Part shown: one piece after another, positions 38,818 through 48,744 of the stretch | How positions within the stretch are numbered: the first letter of the stretch is position 1 | Layout of the letters: each line of letters opens with the position of its first letter | Assembly: GCF_001665625.1 (NCBI RefSeq) | Contig: NZ_LZSY01000179.1 | Location: forward strand, 1-64,000 | Direction of reading: 5' to 3' | DNA from: Mycolicibacterium peregrinum | GTDB taxonomy: Bacteria; Actinomycetota; Actinomycetes; Mycobacteriales; Mycobacteriaceae | DNA: 64,000 nt | Notes under the pieces: generated by a model | Seen by the model: the letters and a program-made list of their open reading frames with translations, nothing else | Databases searched by the model: none | What the model was told of the DNA's origin: nothing | Translations under genes and position numbers: made by a program

Positions 38818-39672
38818 ATGTTGCGCGTCGCGGTGCCCAACAAGGGCTCGCTCAGCGAGGCAGCCGGTGAGATCCTCGCCGAGGCCGGATACCGTCGCCG
38901 GCGCGACCCCAAGGACCTGACCGTCGTCGACCCGGTCAACAACGTCGAGTTCTTCTTTCTGCGTCCCAAGGACATCGCGATCTACGTGGGTTCGGGTCAG
39001 CTCGATCTGGGCATCACCGGACGAGACCTGGCCGCCGACTCCGACGCCCCGGTGCGTGAGCGCCTGTCGCTCGGCTTCGGCAACTCCACCTTCCGCTACG
39101 CCGGACCCGCAGGCCGGGAGTGGAGCCCGAAGGACCTGGCGGGCAAGCGGATAGCCACTTCATTTCCGAATCTGGTTCGCAAGGACCTCGCGGCGCAGGG
39201 CATCGAGGCCTCGGTCATCCGTTTGGACGGTGCCGTGGAGATCTCGATCCAGCTCGGGGTCGCCGACGTGATCGCCGACGTGGTGGGCTCGGGCCGCACC
39301 CTGGGCCTGCACGATCTGGTGGCATTCGGTGCGCCGCTGTGCGAGTCGGAGGCCGTCCTGATCGAACGCGACGGTGCCGACGGCGACGACAATGCTTCGG
39401 CGCGCGATCAGCTGACGGCCCGCGTGCAGGGCGTGGTGTTCGGCCAGCAGTACCTGATGTTGGATTACGACTGCCCGCGTGCGGTTTTGGAGCAGGCCAC
39501 CGCGGTGACGCCGGGCCTGGAGTCACCGACGATCGCGCCGCTGGCGGATCCGGACTGGGTGGCCGTACGGGCGCTGGTGCCTCGCCGCGACGTCAACGCG
39601 ATCATGGATGAGATCGCCGCGATCGGTGCCAAAGCGATACTCGCATCGGATATTCGGTTCTGCCGCTTCTGA
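38818..39672 (+). CDS. hisG: ATP phosphoribosyltransferase, long form
   Basis: A 284-residue long-form HisG, the first and feedback-controlled step of histidine synthesis (ATP + PRPP). Catalytic segments LRVAVPNKGSLSE, YVGSGQLDLGITGRD and the PRPP loop DVVGSGRTL are present; the C-terminal ACT-like regulatory domain (about 215-284, VRALVPRRDVNAIMDEIAAI) gives histidine feedback. ATG 38818 gives the usual family length; GTG 38806 would add four residues. Confidence 0.96.
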   Translation: MLRVAVPNKGSLSEAAGEILAEAGYRRRRDPKDLTVVDPVNNVEFFFLRPKDIAIYVGSGQLDLGITGRDLAADSDAPVRERLSLGFGNSTFRYAGPAGREWSPKDLAGKRIATSFPNLVRKDLAAQGIEASVIRLDGAVEISIQLGVADVIADVVGSGRTLGLHDLVAFGAPLCESEAVLIERDGADGDDNASARDQLTARVQGVVFGQQYLMLDYDCPRAVLEQATAVTPGLESPTIAPLADPDWVAVRALVPRRDVNAIMDEIAAIGAKAILASDIRFCRF

Positions 39673-39761
39673 TCGGCACACACCGCCGTCTCTGATCGGC
39701 GCGTGCCGCGACGTCTTGCGTGTTAGCGTCCGGGTGACAAATCCAGGCCTCGGAGGTTGCC

Positions 39762-40244
39762 GTGACGCATTTTCTGGTTCTGTTGTTGGCTCTGCTCATC
39801 GGCGTGGTGGCCGGATTGCGAGCGTTCACTGCCCCGGCCGCGGTGGCCTGGGCCGCTGCACTGAGCTGGATCAACCTCGACGGCACCTGGGCCGAATGGT
39901 TGGCGCACCCCGTCACAGTCACCGTGTTGACCGTTCTCGCTGTGGTGGAGCTGGTTACCGACCAGCTTCCGCGCACGCCGAGTCGTAAGACGCCCGTGCA
40001 GTTCGTCGCTCGCCTGCTCACCGGCGCCTTCGCCGGTGCGGTGATCGGTACGGCGTGGGGGTACACCTTCGGTGGTCTGGGCGCGGGTCTCGTCGGCGCG
40101 GTGCTGGGAACCTTGGGCGGATACGAGGCACGCAGCCGCCTGGTCGCCCGCAACGATGGGCATGATCTGCCGGTCGCTCTCGTCGAGGATGCGGTCGCCG
40201 TGCTCGGCGGTTTCGCGATCGCCGCCCTGACCGCGATCGTCTAG
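39762..40244 (+). CDS. DUF4126 membrane protein (Rv2120c-like)
   Basis: A 160-residue protein with about four hydrophobic segments (LLALLIGVVAGLRAF, TVTVLTVLAVVELV, TGAFAGAVIGTAWGYTFGG, GLVGAVLGTLGGYEA). GTG 39762 follows CGGAGG. The DUF4126 family is of unknown function. Only three bases separate its stop from the next gene's GTG, suggesting an operon. Confidence 0.88.
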   Translation: MTHFLVLLLALLIGVVAGLRAFTAPAAVAWAAALSWINLDGTWAEWLAHPVTVTVLTVLAVVELVTDQLPRTPSRKTPVQFVARLLTGAFAGAVIGTAWGYTFGGLGAGLVGAVLGTLGGYEARSRLVARNDGHDLPVALVEDAVAVLGGFAIAALTAIV

Positions 40245-40247
40245 CGC

Positions 40248-41624
40248 GTGGCGCCCGCGCGGAGTTTCGACGCGATCGTCATCGGCGCGGGTCAGGCCGG
40301 GCCGCCGCTGGCGGGCCGGCTGACCGCCGCGGGCCAGACCGTCGCGGTGATCGAACGCAAGCTGGTCGGCGGTACGTGTGTCAACTACGGCTGCATTCCC
40401 ACCAAGACCCTTGTGGCCAGCGCGCACGCCGCCCACCTGGCACGTCGCGGAGCTGATTTCGGCATCGGCACAGGCGAAGTCGCCGTCGACATGGGCAAGG
40501 TCAAGGCCCGCAAGGATGCGATCATGCTGTCCGACCGGCACGGCGTCGAGGACTGGTTGCAGGGCATGGGCGGTGCGGAGCTGATCCGCGGACATGCCCG
40601 TTTCGTGGACCCGCACACCGTCGACGTCGACGGTGAACTGCTGCGGGCCGAGCGGATCTTCCTCAATGTCGGTGGGCGCGCGGTGGTCCCGGATTTTCCC
40701 GGCTTAGACGGCATCGACTACCTGACCAATGTCGGCATCCTGGACCTGGACGTTCTGCCCGAGCACCTCGTGATCGTGGGCGGCAGTTACATCGCTCTGG
40801 AGTTCGCGCAGATGTACCGGCGGTTCGGTGCGCGGGTGACGGTGATCGAGAAGGGGCCGCGGCTCACCTCCCGTGAGGACGAGGACGTGTCGGCCACGAT
40901 CGCCGAGGTCCTGCGGGCCGAGGGCATCGGTGTGGTACTGAATGCCACCGACATCCGGTTCAGCAAGCAGGACGGTGGTTTTGCGGTGACCCCGCGCGAC
41001 GGCGCCGACCCGATCGTCGGGACACACCTGCTGCTCGCGGTGGGGCGCACACCCAACACCGACGACCTCGGGTTGGAGCACGCCGGCGTGGACCTCGACG
41101 GTCGCGGCTACGTCGTGGTCGATGATCAGCTGCGCACCACGGCCGGGCACATCTGGGCAATGGGGGACTGCAACGGCAAGGGCGCGTTCACCCACACGTC
41201 CTACAACGACTTCGAGATCGTCGCCGCCAATCTGCTCGATGACGACCCGCGGCGGGTGAGCGATCGCATCACCACCTACGCGCTCTACATCGATCCACCG
41301 CTGGGCCGGGCCGGCATGACCGTCGACCAGGTGCGGCAATCGGGCCGAAAAGCGTTGGTGGGCAAGCGCCCGATGACCCGGGTCGGCCGCGCAGTGGAGA
41401 AGGGTGAAACCCAGGGCTTCATGAAGGTGGTGGTGGATGCCGACACCGAAGAGATTCTGGGGGCAGCCATCTTCGGGGTCGGCGGTGACGAGGTGGTGCA
41501 TTCCATTCTCGACGTGATGACCGCGAAACTGCCCTACACCGCGATATCGCGGACCATGCACATCCATCCCACCGTCAGCGAATTGGTTCCTACGATGCTG
41601 CAGGAGCTGAAGCCGCTGGACTGA
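40248..41624 (+). CDS. FAD-dependent pyridine nucleotide-disulfide oxidoreductase (mercuric reductase-like)
   Basis: A 458-residue flavoprotein disulfide reductase. FAD motif IVIGAGQAGPPLAGRL, redox pair C-x4-C in GGTCVNYGCIPTKT, NAD(P) motif VIVGGSYIALEFAQMY, second FAD motif IWAMGDCNGKGAFTH, and the C-terminal His-Glu dyad in HIHPTVSEL are all intact. It lacks the N-terminal heavy-metal domain and C-terminal vicinal Cys pair of true MerA. It could act on a low-molecular-weight disulfide or quinone. The 3' end overlaps the flavodoxin-like gene on the other strand by 35 bases. Confidence 0.9.
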   Translation: MAPARSFDAIVIGAGQAGPPLAGRLTAAGQTVAVIERKLVGGTCVNYGCIPTKTLVASAHAAHLARRGADFGIGTGEVAVDMGKVKARKDAIMLSDRHGVEDWLQGMGGAELIRGHARFVDPHTVDVDGELLRAERIFLNVGGRAVVPDFPGLDGIDYLTNVGILDLDVLPEHLVIVGGSYIALEFAQMYRRFGARVTVIEKGPRLTSREDEDVSATIAEVLRAEGIGVVLNATDIRFSKQDGGFAVTPRDGADPIVGTHLLLAVGRTPNTDDLGLEHAGVDLDGRGYVVVDDQLRTTAGHIWAMGDCNGKGAFTHTSYNDFEIVAANLLDDDPRRVSDRITTYALYIDPPLGRAGMTVDQVRQSGRKALVGKRPMTRVGRAVEKGETQGFMKVVVDADTEEILGAAIFGVGGDEVVHSILDVMTAKLPYTAISRTMHIHPTVSELVPTMLQELKPLD

Positions 41625-42222
41625 ACGTGCGGCCGATGTTGAGCTGACGCGTCACCAGCGCGACCCGCTGCCCGAGGTGGTGGCAGGTGCGCACATCGGA
41701 GGGATGCACCTGGTCGGGGTTGGCGTCCACGTTGGTCTGAGCGCCGGCGCCCAGGAAGAAGCCGAGCCGGTTGAGATCGTCCTCGCTGCTGAACGAGTGG
41801 TTCCAGCCGGTGCTCAAACCCAGGTTGACCCAATGCATGTGGTGTTGGGCGGCGAAGACCACCAATGAACTGAGTGTGTTGAGCTTGTCGCCGCTCTTGC
41901 CTCCGGAGTTCGTGAAGCCGGCGGCCACCTTGTCGCGCCAGGTGCCGTCCATGCACCGCCGGCCGGTTTTCTCGGCGAATGTCTGAAACCCTGCCGAGAC
42001 GTTGCCCATGTAGGTGGGGCAGCCGAAGATCATGGCGTCGATGTTGTCCAGCAGGTCCCAATGCTCGTCGGACATGGTCTCGACGTGGATGACGGTGACG
42101 TCGGCGCCGCCGTCACGAGCGCCCGCCGCGACAGCATCGGCCAGGGTTGACGTGTGGCCGAATCCGGAGTGGTAGACCACGGCGATCGTGGGTGCGGCAA
42201 TGTCAGTTCCATTGTGTGGCAT
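41590..42222 (-). CDS. Flavodoxin-family NAD(P)H:quinone oxidoreductase-like protein
   Basis: A 210-residue flavodoxin-fold protein (WrbA-like group). The FMN phosphate loop is VVYHSGFGHTSTLADAVAAG and the second FMN loop is GCPTYMGNVSAG; the third is NSGGKSGDKLNT. ATG 42222 follows GGAAAC. It lies 11 bases after the SRPBCC gene stop, so it is the third gene of the arsR-SRPBCC-flavodoxin operon and would be under ArsR control. Confidence 0.88.
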   Translation of the reverse strand: MPHNGTDIAAPTIAVVYHSGFGHTSTLADAVAAGARDGGADVTVIHVETMSDEHWDLLDNIDAMIFGCPTYMGNVSAGFQTFAEKTGRRCMDGTWRDKVAAGFTNSGGKSGDKLNTLSSLVVFAAQHHMHWVNLGLSTGWNHSFSSEDDLNRLGFFLGAGAQTNVDANPDQVHPSDVRTCHHLGQRVALVTRQLNIGRTFSPAASAPAAS

Positions 42223-42233
42223 GTTGTTTCCTT

Positions 42234-42749
42234 CTATCGGGTCCACTGGGTGCCGAGCTTCTTGGCGACGTCCTGATAGCGCCGGGCCCAGTCGGGCAAT
42301 GGCTGTCCGCCGAGATGCGCCTCGAGCCGGTCCAGATAGGCGTGAGTGCCCGGGTGGAAGCCCTGGCCGTCCGAGACCGTCAGGCCGCGGTGGCTGAACC
42401 GCAGCAGGGTGCCGTCGCCGTCGGGGGTCAGTTCGTAGCGCACGACACCGGGCTCGGGAGCAGACAACACGGACTGGCTCCATTCGTGCTCGAAAATCCT
42501 TGGCGGGTCCCACACCCGGATCCGTCCGGTCATCTTCTTCTGCTGCGGCGGGATCGGAGGCGAATGGGGGATCATCTCGATCGTGCCGCCTTCACGGGCG
42601 TCGATCGTCGTTTCGCCCATCCATTGATTGCGCTGTTCGGGATCGGTGATGGCGGCCCACACCGCGTCGACGGGATAGGGGAGGCGCCGCTCGAAACTCA
42701 GTGCGGCCTGATCGCCGTCGACGGTGAGCTTTCCTTCACGGCTGGTCAT
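42234..42749 (-). CDS. SRPBCC/AHSA1-domain protein
   Basis: A 171-residue START-like protein. The domain starts FERRLPYPVDAVWAAITDPEQ and includes GGTIEMIP and WDPPRIFEHEW, as in AHSA1 proteins. ATG 42749 overlaps the ArsR stop (ATGA). ArsR plus SRPBCC gene pairs are common in Actinobacteria; the ligand-binding partner role is not known. Confidence 0.9.
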   Translation of the reverse strand: MTSREGKLTVDGDQAALSFERRLPYPVDAVWAAITDPEQRNQWMGETTIDAREGGTIEMIPHSPPIPPQQKKMTGRIRVWDPPRIFEHEWSQSVLSAPEPGVVRYELTPDGDGTLLRFSHRGLTVSDGQGFHPGTHAYLDRLEAHLGGQPLPDWARRYQDVAKKLGTQWTR

Positions 42750-43063
42750 TTCGTCTCCTTGTGGGTCGCTTTGAGATGACGCTCCAGGGCATCGAGATGA
42801 TCGGACCAGTAGCGGCGGTACCGCTCGATCCACTCGTCGATCTGCATCAGTCCGTCGGGACGCAGCGCGTAGATGCGGCGCTGAGCATCGGGCCGTACCT
42901 CGACCAGACCGACCTCGCGCAGCACCCGCAGATGCCGCGACACGGTGGGTTGAGTCAGCTCCGGCAGGGTTGCCACGAGCTCACCCGCGGTGCGCTCACC
43001 CTCGACGAGGGCGTCGAGCAATGCGCGGCGACTGGGTTCGGCGACTGCCTCGAACACGTCCAT
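42746..43063 (-). CDS. ArsR-family regulator
   Basis: A 105-residue winged-helix repressor: FEAVAEPSRRALLDALVEGE, then the recognition region LTQPTVSRHLRVLREVGLVEV and the wing RRIYALRP. The typical metal-binding Cys of the ELCVCDL type is absent, so it is probably not a metal sensor and belongs to the SRPBCC-linked clade. A perfect palindrome lies 20 bases upstream of its start. Confidence 0.92.
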   Translation of the reverse strand: MDVFEAVAEPSRRALLDALVEGERTAGELVATLPELTQPTVSRHLRVLREVGLVEVRPDAQRRIYALRPDGLMQIDEWIERYRRYWSDHLDALERHLKATHKETK

Positions 43064-43383
43064 GCATCGAGTATTGCATTACATCTATATAGATACAAGC
43101 AGATATAACCCCTCGGCGACGCCCCGCCTCGAGGAGGTTCGACTCCGACGTTCTTGAGCGGACCTGAGGGGAAGCGTTGTCTGCGGACGGGTCGTTGGGG
43201 CGCGGCCGATGCGACGCGCTAGATAGTGATGGCAACCAACATCTCTACGCGGCCGCCCATTTGGCCGGATTGACGAGGCGGAACAGCCGTTCGGTCTGGG
43301 GTAGAGCTCTCGACGTCGCTCCTGCTCTCTTGCTTGACGTTTAGTCCCTTACCATCTGCGACGTGAGGGGGACACGCAGGTCG
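43064..43383. other. Intergenic region at the left edge of the AT-richer insert
   Basis: About 320 bases between arsR and the rightward membrane protein gene. It holds the ArsR palindrome at 43083-43094. No other gene, repeat or attachment-site duplication is visible to me. Confidence 0.5.
43083..43094. promoter_or_regulatory. ArsR-type operator candidate (ATCTATATAGAT)
   Basis: A perfect 12-base palindrome, strikingly AT-rich for this genome, 20 bases upstream of the arsR start. ArsR repressors bind AT-rich palindromes over their own promoters, so autoregulation of the three-gene operon is likely. Confidence 0.6.
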
Positions 43384-43878
43384 ATGAATCCGACCGCGAG
43401 ATCAGTCAGGATTAAGCCGAGGGCACAGGAGTATCCAAACGAGGAGCCGAAGCGGACCAAAAGTGAGATCGTTGCCGGCTGGTTCAAGGAGGAGTCTTTC
43501 TACCGAGACATCACAACGCGGTCGTTGTCGACGGGACTCGTTGCCCTCGTCGCCTACCTCGGCGCCGTCGTTCTTGGGTATGTCGGCAAGCCATCTGCCA
43601 GTGCGGCGTTTCTGCTCGTGTGGGCGGTAGCTACGGCGACAATCATGGCAGCCCTTGCCTACGCGATGGTTAATGGCAGGGAACTACTAGCAGGGGCCAT
43701 CGCGCTGGCGGGGGCAATCGCACACGCTGCGGCGGGTTGGCTTGGCCCGATATGGTTCGATGACGTCGGCTGGACGGACAAGTGGCCCTGGATCGGCGCG
43801 ACACTGCAGCTCGGCCTTTCTGTAGGCGCCGTCGCGATAGTGCGGCGCCGTCATCGGACTCGCGCGATGCGCGACTGA
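43384..43878 (+). CDS. Small four-segment membrane protein of the insert
   Basis: A 164-residue protein from ATG 43384 (GTG 43363 adds seven). A basic, Lys/Arg/Glu-rich cytoplasmic N-terminus (about 45 residues) is followed by four hydrophobic segments: LVALVAYLGAVVLGYVG, AFLLVWAVATATIMAALAYA, LLAGAIALAGAIAHAAAGWLG and IGATLQLGLSVGAVAIV. No family is recognised. Its base composition is a little lower in GC than the backbone and it precedes the YobI-like gene on the same strand by about 340 bases, so it may belong to the same acquired unit. Confidence 0.65.
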   Translation: MNPTARSVRIKPRAQEYPNEEPKRTKSEIVAGWFKEESFYRDITTRSLSTGLVALVAYLGAVVLGYVGKPSASAAFLLVWAVATATIMAALAYAMVNGRELLAGAIALAGAIAHAAAGWLGPIWFDDVGWTDKWPWIGATLQLGLSVGAVAIVRRRHRTRAMRD

Positions 43879-44219
43879 TGTTCCATATCGATGAGATTGG
43901 TCAAGACTGAACGCTGGCGACTGACCGCGAACGGCTCAATGCGCGGCGAGTTGCTGGAGCTGCCGGTGTGCGGCACGCTTTCTGATCGCTGAGTACGTGT
44001 GCGCGGCGAATCCTGCACGTGTTGGTGGCCCCATTATCGAACGAATGCCTGGTCGACGTATAACTCATTCGACGCGCGGTGACCGCAGGCTGCCGACGCG
44101 CAACGTTTTCCGGTGTTGTCCGGATTGCCTGCGAAAAGTGCTGACAAATGCTTGGCTGCCGGTCGACGGTTACAGATTTCGCGGCTGCTAGGCCCTGATG
44201 ACAGACGGAGTGAAGTCGG
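43879..44219. other. Intergenic region before the YobI-like gene
   Basis: About 340 bases without a gene I can support. Short frames exist on both strands but none resembles a known protein. No integrase remnant is seen. Confidence 0.4.
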
Positions 44220-47200
44220 GTGGGCAGGAATGGACATCGCTACAACCTCGGGGCACTGCGAGCTCGCATCGGCAACTGTGCCAGCCGCGTCGCCCATTGG
44301 GCGGTTACACCGTCGCGGACATCGACGGACGCAGGTCTGGCTCCACTGACACCGGGCTTCGACCGTGAACAGCACCAGATCTATGTCGATCACCTTAATG
44401 CTGCGCTGAAAACCGACAACGTTTGCAACATCGCGCTCACGGGCGGTACGGTGCCGGAAAGTCCAGTGTCTTGCAGGAGTTCGCCCGCCACAACCGCAAC
44501 CGGGTCCTGTTCCTCTCGCTTTCGACTTTGGGGCCTGATGCGGACGATGAGTCCCGCACGAACCAGATCGAGAAGGAACTGGTCAAGCAACTCCTTCACC
44601 GAGAGAAGCCGGCTCGGTTGCCGCAATCGCGGTATCAGCGAATCGACCGGCTACCTCGTTGGCGAGCAGTGGGGGAGTCGGTATTCGGCCTAATCGCCCT
44701 GGGCCTAGTGCTCTGGCTTTTCGGGGCACTACCAGCACTTCCAGGCATGGCCAACAATCACCCTTGGTGGCTTCGAGTCATCGCCGCGGTTGTCACGTCC
44801 ATCGCAGCGATCTCACTTGTAGCGTGGACGCGACTCGCTGTGCATAACCGGCTAACGGTATCCGCAGTCTCGGCAGGCGGGGCGTCAATCTCCTTGACGA
44901 AGTCCGAAAGCTACTTCGACAAGTATCTGGACGAGATCGTCTACTTCTTCGAGTCTGCGCGCGATATCGACATCGTCATCTTCGAAGATCTAGATCGCTT
45001 CGACGAGCCGGGTATCTTCGAGGCGCTCCGAGAGCTGAACACTTTGCTGAACAACAGTAAGCAAACAGAGGGCCGGTCAATCCGCTTCGTTTACGCGCTA
45101 CGAGACAGCATCTTTGAGATGCTCGGCCACGACACCAAATGCCAAGAAGGCGACGCTGCTAAGGCGGAGGCGGTTCGGGCGAACCGTACGAAGTTCTTCG
45201 ACCTCGTGATACCTGTAGTCCCGTTCATCACGCACCGAACCTCAAGGGATCTGCTAACTGAGATTCTTAACGAAGGCAATAACACTGCGGCGCAAGCTAC
45301 TCGGGTAAGCCCCGAGCTGATCGATCTAACTGCACGCCACTTGCCGGACATGCGGCTACTTACCAACATCAGCAACGAATACTCGGTGTATGCAAGACGT
45401 CTTATCACAGATAAGCGGGGTATCGATGGGCTGCACCCCGACAAGCTATTCGCCATGGTGGTCTACAAGAACGTCCATCTTTCCGACTTTGAACACGTGT
45501 TGCTAGGGCGCAGCAATCTAGACACCATCTACCGACTCAGTCGAGACCTGATCACTGAGTCCATCACCGTCCGACGCGCGCAACTTCGCGAGATCGCCGA
45601 TGCTGTGGCACTCGAACGAATCCTCGCTGAGCGGTCGGCAGAGTGGGGCGAACGCCTCGCCTGGTTCGTGAGGACGATTGCCGCCCTCCAAAATCCGAAC
45701 ATGCCCTTGCAGGGATACCGTATCGGTGTCAACGAATTCGAAGTTTCTGCGGCAAGTACGGACTCCTTCTGGCGAGCCTTCTTCGCAGAAGGAATTGGTG
45801 TCACCGCCACGTTTTCAGCCCCAGGCTATAACCCATTCGCTGTCACAGCGACAGTCAACGACGTCGGAATGCTGCTGGCAGACAGTCGAAAGGACGTACC
45901 GCGCCTTGACGACTGGGATCACAGAGAACTAGACCAGCTGGAGCGAGAGAAGGTGCAACTCCGTGCCGACCTGGAGACGTTACGGACTGCCGACTTCTGC
46001 GACTTGGCCAAGCGGGCGGACTTCACTGTGACGCGCGGTGATACGAGCGTGGCGTTCGAACGGTTGCTCGCTGACCACATCAACTCTGAGGTTGGCCGCG
46101 CTCTGATCGCCGAGGGGTTCATCGACCGCTACTACACCTTGTACGTGGGTCAGTACTACGGCCACCGAGTACCCCCAAACGCGATGAACTTTATCGTTCA
46201 CAACATCGACAACAACCTGGCCGATCCCAACTACCCATTTGATAACGACGACGAGATTGCCGCGGTGCTACGAGAGACCAATGAATCGTTCCTGTCCGAG
46301 GTGAGCGCCTACAACATCGGCATACTCGACTACCTCCTCAAACAGGATGACCCTGGAGCCCACACCATTCTCGAGTCGCTAATCGGCCGGGTCGGCGAGC
46401 AAGAGCAGTCGTTCCTTCAGACATACCTGGCCGAGGGAACCCAAACCCTCGCTGCCGTGTCCTACCTCGCCGAACGCTGGCCGGATATCTTCACCCAGAT
46501 TGTCCGCAACGCCCACCTCACACGCGACCAGAAGGTCGGACTTGTCGACATCGCGCTCGCTGCTTCGAATCGCGAGATCGATTACCAACTAGACCAAGAC
46601 GTCCGCAACTTGATGCAGAGCACCTACAAGTCTCTGCCGATTCTCAGCCAACTGCCGGATGCGGTGGACTCGAAAATACGTCTTCGGCAGTCCTCAGACA
46701 TCCAAGTACGTAACGCCGTGGCGACGATGATGCGGGCCGGGTTCATCTGTGACGACCTAGCGGCACTCACCCCGCAGGCAATACGCGTTATGGTCGAGAG
46801 CGACTGTTATGATCTGACAGCTGCCAATTTGGCGACCGCACTTGGTGATCCACACACTCTAAGCCTCGATCGCATCAAGGCTATCGATGGCAACGTTTAC
46901 CACTATGTGCTCAGGCACTCAGACGAATACCTCGCGGCTATAGGCGCCGATAACGGCCACGATGGCCAAACTGTGCCCGGGAACAATGCGATAGCCGACG
47001 CCGGACCAGGAGCCGGGACCGCCGGCGCGACCACCGCCGCCACAAGCCCGACGACGTGGACGGTTGCCGACCCATCGGCCTTCGTGGACATCGTCACCGA
47101 CCTCCGGCGCCACTCGAAACAGCAGATCGCGGACATCATTTCGCGCGCCACGCCTGGCTGCACGATTGCAGATCTTGGAGCGGTGCCGGACTCCACATGG

Positions 47201-48115
47201 GAAGCCTTGGCGCAATGCCGACGTTTTCCCGCGACTCTGGGAAACGTAGACCGCCTGATATGTCATCTGGGAGAACTCGACGCAGACCTCGCGGCTGTCC
47301 TTACCACCGCGGGCGGGATCACCATCCCTGCCAGTGACGAGAGTGCAGACGACGATGACGACTCGTCACCTGTCTCAATCGAAGAGACGAAGCTTCGGGT
47401 GTCCGAATCCATCCTGAACGCGACTGCGTCAATTCCGGATGCCGAAATGCGAGTCGCGCTCGTGGTGTCGCTTGAACTTGAGGAGTGGTTTCCAGTTGAC
47501 CGCGTCCAACCAGAACCTGGCCCGTTGCTAGGGTTACTTATAGGCGAGCAAGTCTGCCTCGATGGGCGTGATCTCTTTGCTCGATTCGACACCGGCGACT
47601 GGGCGACTCTGCAATATGCAATTGAACGGTCGGAAAAGTTCGTTGACTTTGTCACCGCTGAATTGCTTGGCCGTGATATGACGTTGTGCCTCTTAGCAAG
47701 CCACCATATCGGCAACGACGTCAAGCGGGCGGTGCTCAACCGATTCGACGAGTTCATACCGACCGACGATTGCGACGTACTCCTGGCGGCCGGGCGCGCA
47801 GCCCTCACAATAAGGCACCACCTCGCTGCCGCCAAGATCGTCCGAATCGCAGCTGGCACCAACGACCCCGGCCTCGTAGTCCGCCTTCTCCATGCGTCGA
47901 GTCACGAGATCGGCGTTCTTGACATCATCCAATGCCTGCTGGCACTGCCAGACCCGTACAACCAGCTTGAGATATCTGAAGCGAAACTCACCTTCCCCAA
48001 GGATGATCACCACGCCGCTGTTCTCAAGCGACTCCAGGACGACGGTCGGATCACGATGAGGACTTACGCAAAAACACTGGGGAAGGACGCGCGAATCGGG
48101 GTCCGTGTCAAATAA
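44220..48115 (+). pseudogene. YobI-like membrane P-loop NTPase, frameshifted in Walker A
   Basis: The N-terminal frame from GTG 44220 encodes LAPLTPGFDREQHQIYVDHL and then NVCNIALTGG; the protein continues one frame over as YGAGKSSVLQEFARHN from base 44447. Joining them restores the family's NIALTG-x-YGAGKSS Walker A, so a single base is missing at about 44446. After that, the frame is open for about 1,220 residues to 48115. Features: two hydrophobic segments (VFGLIALGLVLWLFGALPAL; VIAAVVTSIAAISLVAW), Walker B IVIFEDLDRFDEPG, and a long C-terminal region with no catalytic domain I recognise. The architecture fits the YobI-type (KAP-like) membrane NTPases. Codon use is visibly AT-richer than neighbours, suggesting transfer. 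It may be a recent pseudogene, a sequencing error or, less likely, a programmed shift. Confidence 0.75.
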
Positions 48116-48443
48116 TTGAGTAGGCGATTATGACCCCTCGACCCGGTGAACACCGTTGCCTACTTGCTCAACTGGCGTTGGTCGTTCATACAGGTGGAAG
48201 CCCTACAGTTATCTTCACGGATCTTCGGACCGGCGGAACGGTCACGCCTCACTCCCGACGTCAGGGCAAGCTTCGAGGCCATCCCAGCTGCCTTCACTGG
48301 ATGCCCAGCTGAACCGATCGGACGTGCCGCCGTCCGCCCCAAGTCGGCCCGCCACGACCTGAGCGCAACCCGGTACTGCAGGGTCGCGTAGATTCTCTGA
48401 GGATCAATCCGAGCACCTAACGCAGCATTCAACGAAGGCCATC
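48116..48443. other. Intergenic region after the YobI-like gene
   Basis: About 330 bases. An 81-codon frame (48146-48391, GTG start) is open but has no recognisable family or ribosome site, so I do not call it. No repeat marking the right end of the insert is visible. Confidence 0.4.
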
Positions 48444-48701
48444 ATGTCCGAGGATCAGAACGCAGACGTTCCACCGAATCACCTCTCCATCGACCCGCGG
48501 AGCGCCTTCTACAACGAAGAGGTGCTCCTCCGCGACGTGGGTATCCGGTTCAACGGCGTCGAGAAAACCAATGTTCACGAATACGACGTGGCCGAGGGTT
48601 GGGTACGTGTTGAAGTCCCTACCGCGAAGGATCGTCGCGGAAATCCTATGGTCGTCAAGCTCAGTGGCACCGTCGAACCGTATTTCCGCTCAGCGAAATA
48701 G
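48444..48701 (+). CDS. DUF3297-family protein
   Basis: An 85-residue protein with the family pattern HLSIDPRSAFYNEEVLLRDV, VGIRFNGVEKTNVHEYDVAE and AKDRRGNPMVVKLSGTVEP. ATG 48444 is preceded by CGAAGG. This small glutathione-peroxidase-neighbour-like family occurs widely in bacteria with unknown function. Base composition is intermediate, so it may mark the return to backbone sequence. Confidence 0.85.
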   Translation: MSEDQNADVPPNHLSIDPRSAFYNEEVLLRDVGIRFNGVEKTNVHEYDVAEGWVRVEVPTAKDRRGNPMVVKLSGTVEPYFRSAK

Positions 48702-48744
48702 CTGACGCCTTTCGACGTCCGGCGCGGTTGTCGAGCGGCCCCGC

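Noticed and set aside
40248..41624. Mercury resistance reductase
   Set aside because: Has the redox Cys pair but lacks the N-terminal metal domain and C-terminal Cys pair of MerA, and no mer genes are nearby.
48146..48391. An 81-codon frame after the YobI-like gene
   Set aside because: No ribosome site, no family and overlapping alternative frames; cannot be supported.
43064..48443. Direct repeats or an integrase marking the AT-richer insert as a mobile element
   Set aside because: None visible by eye in the flanking intergenic sequence; acquisition is supported only by composition and synteny.
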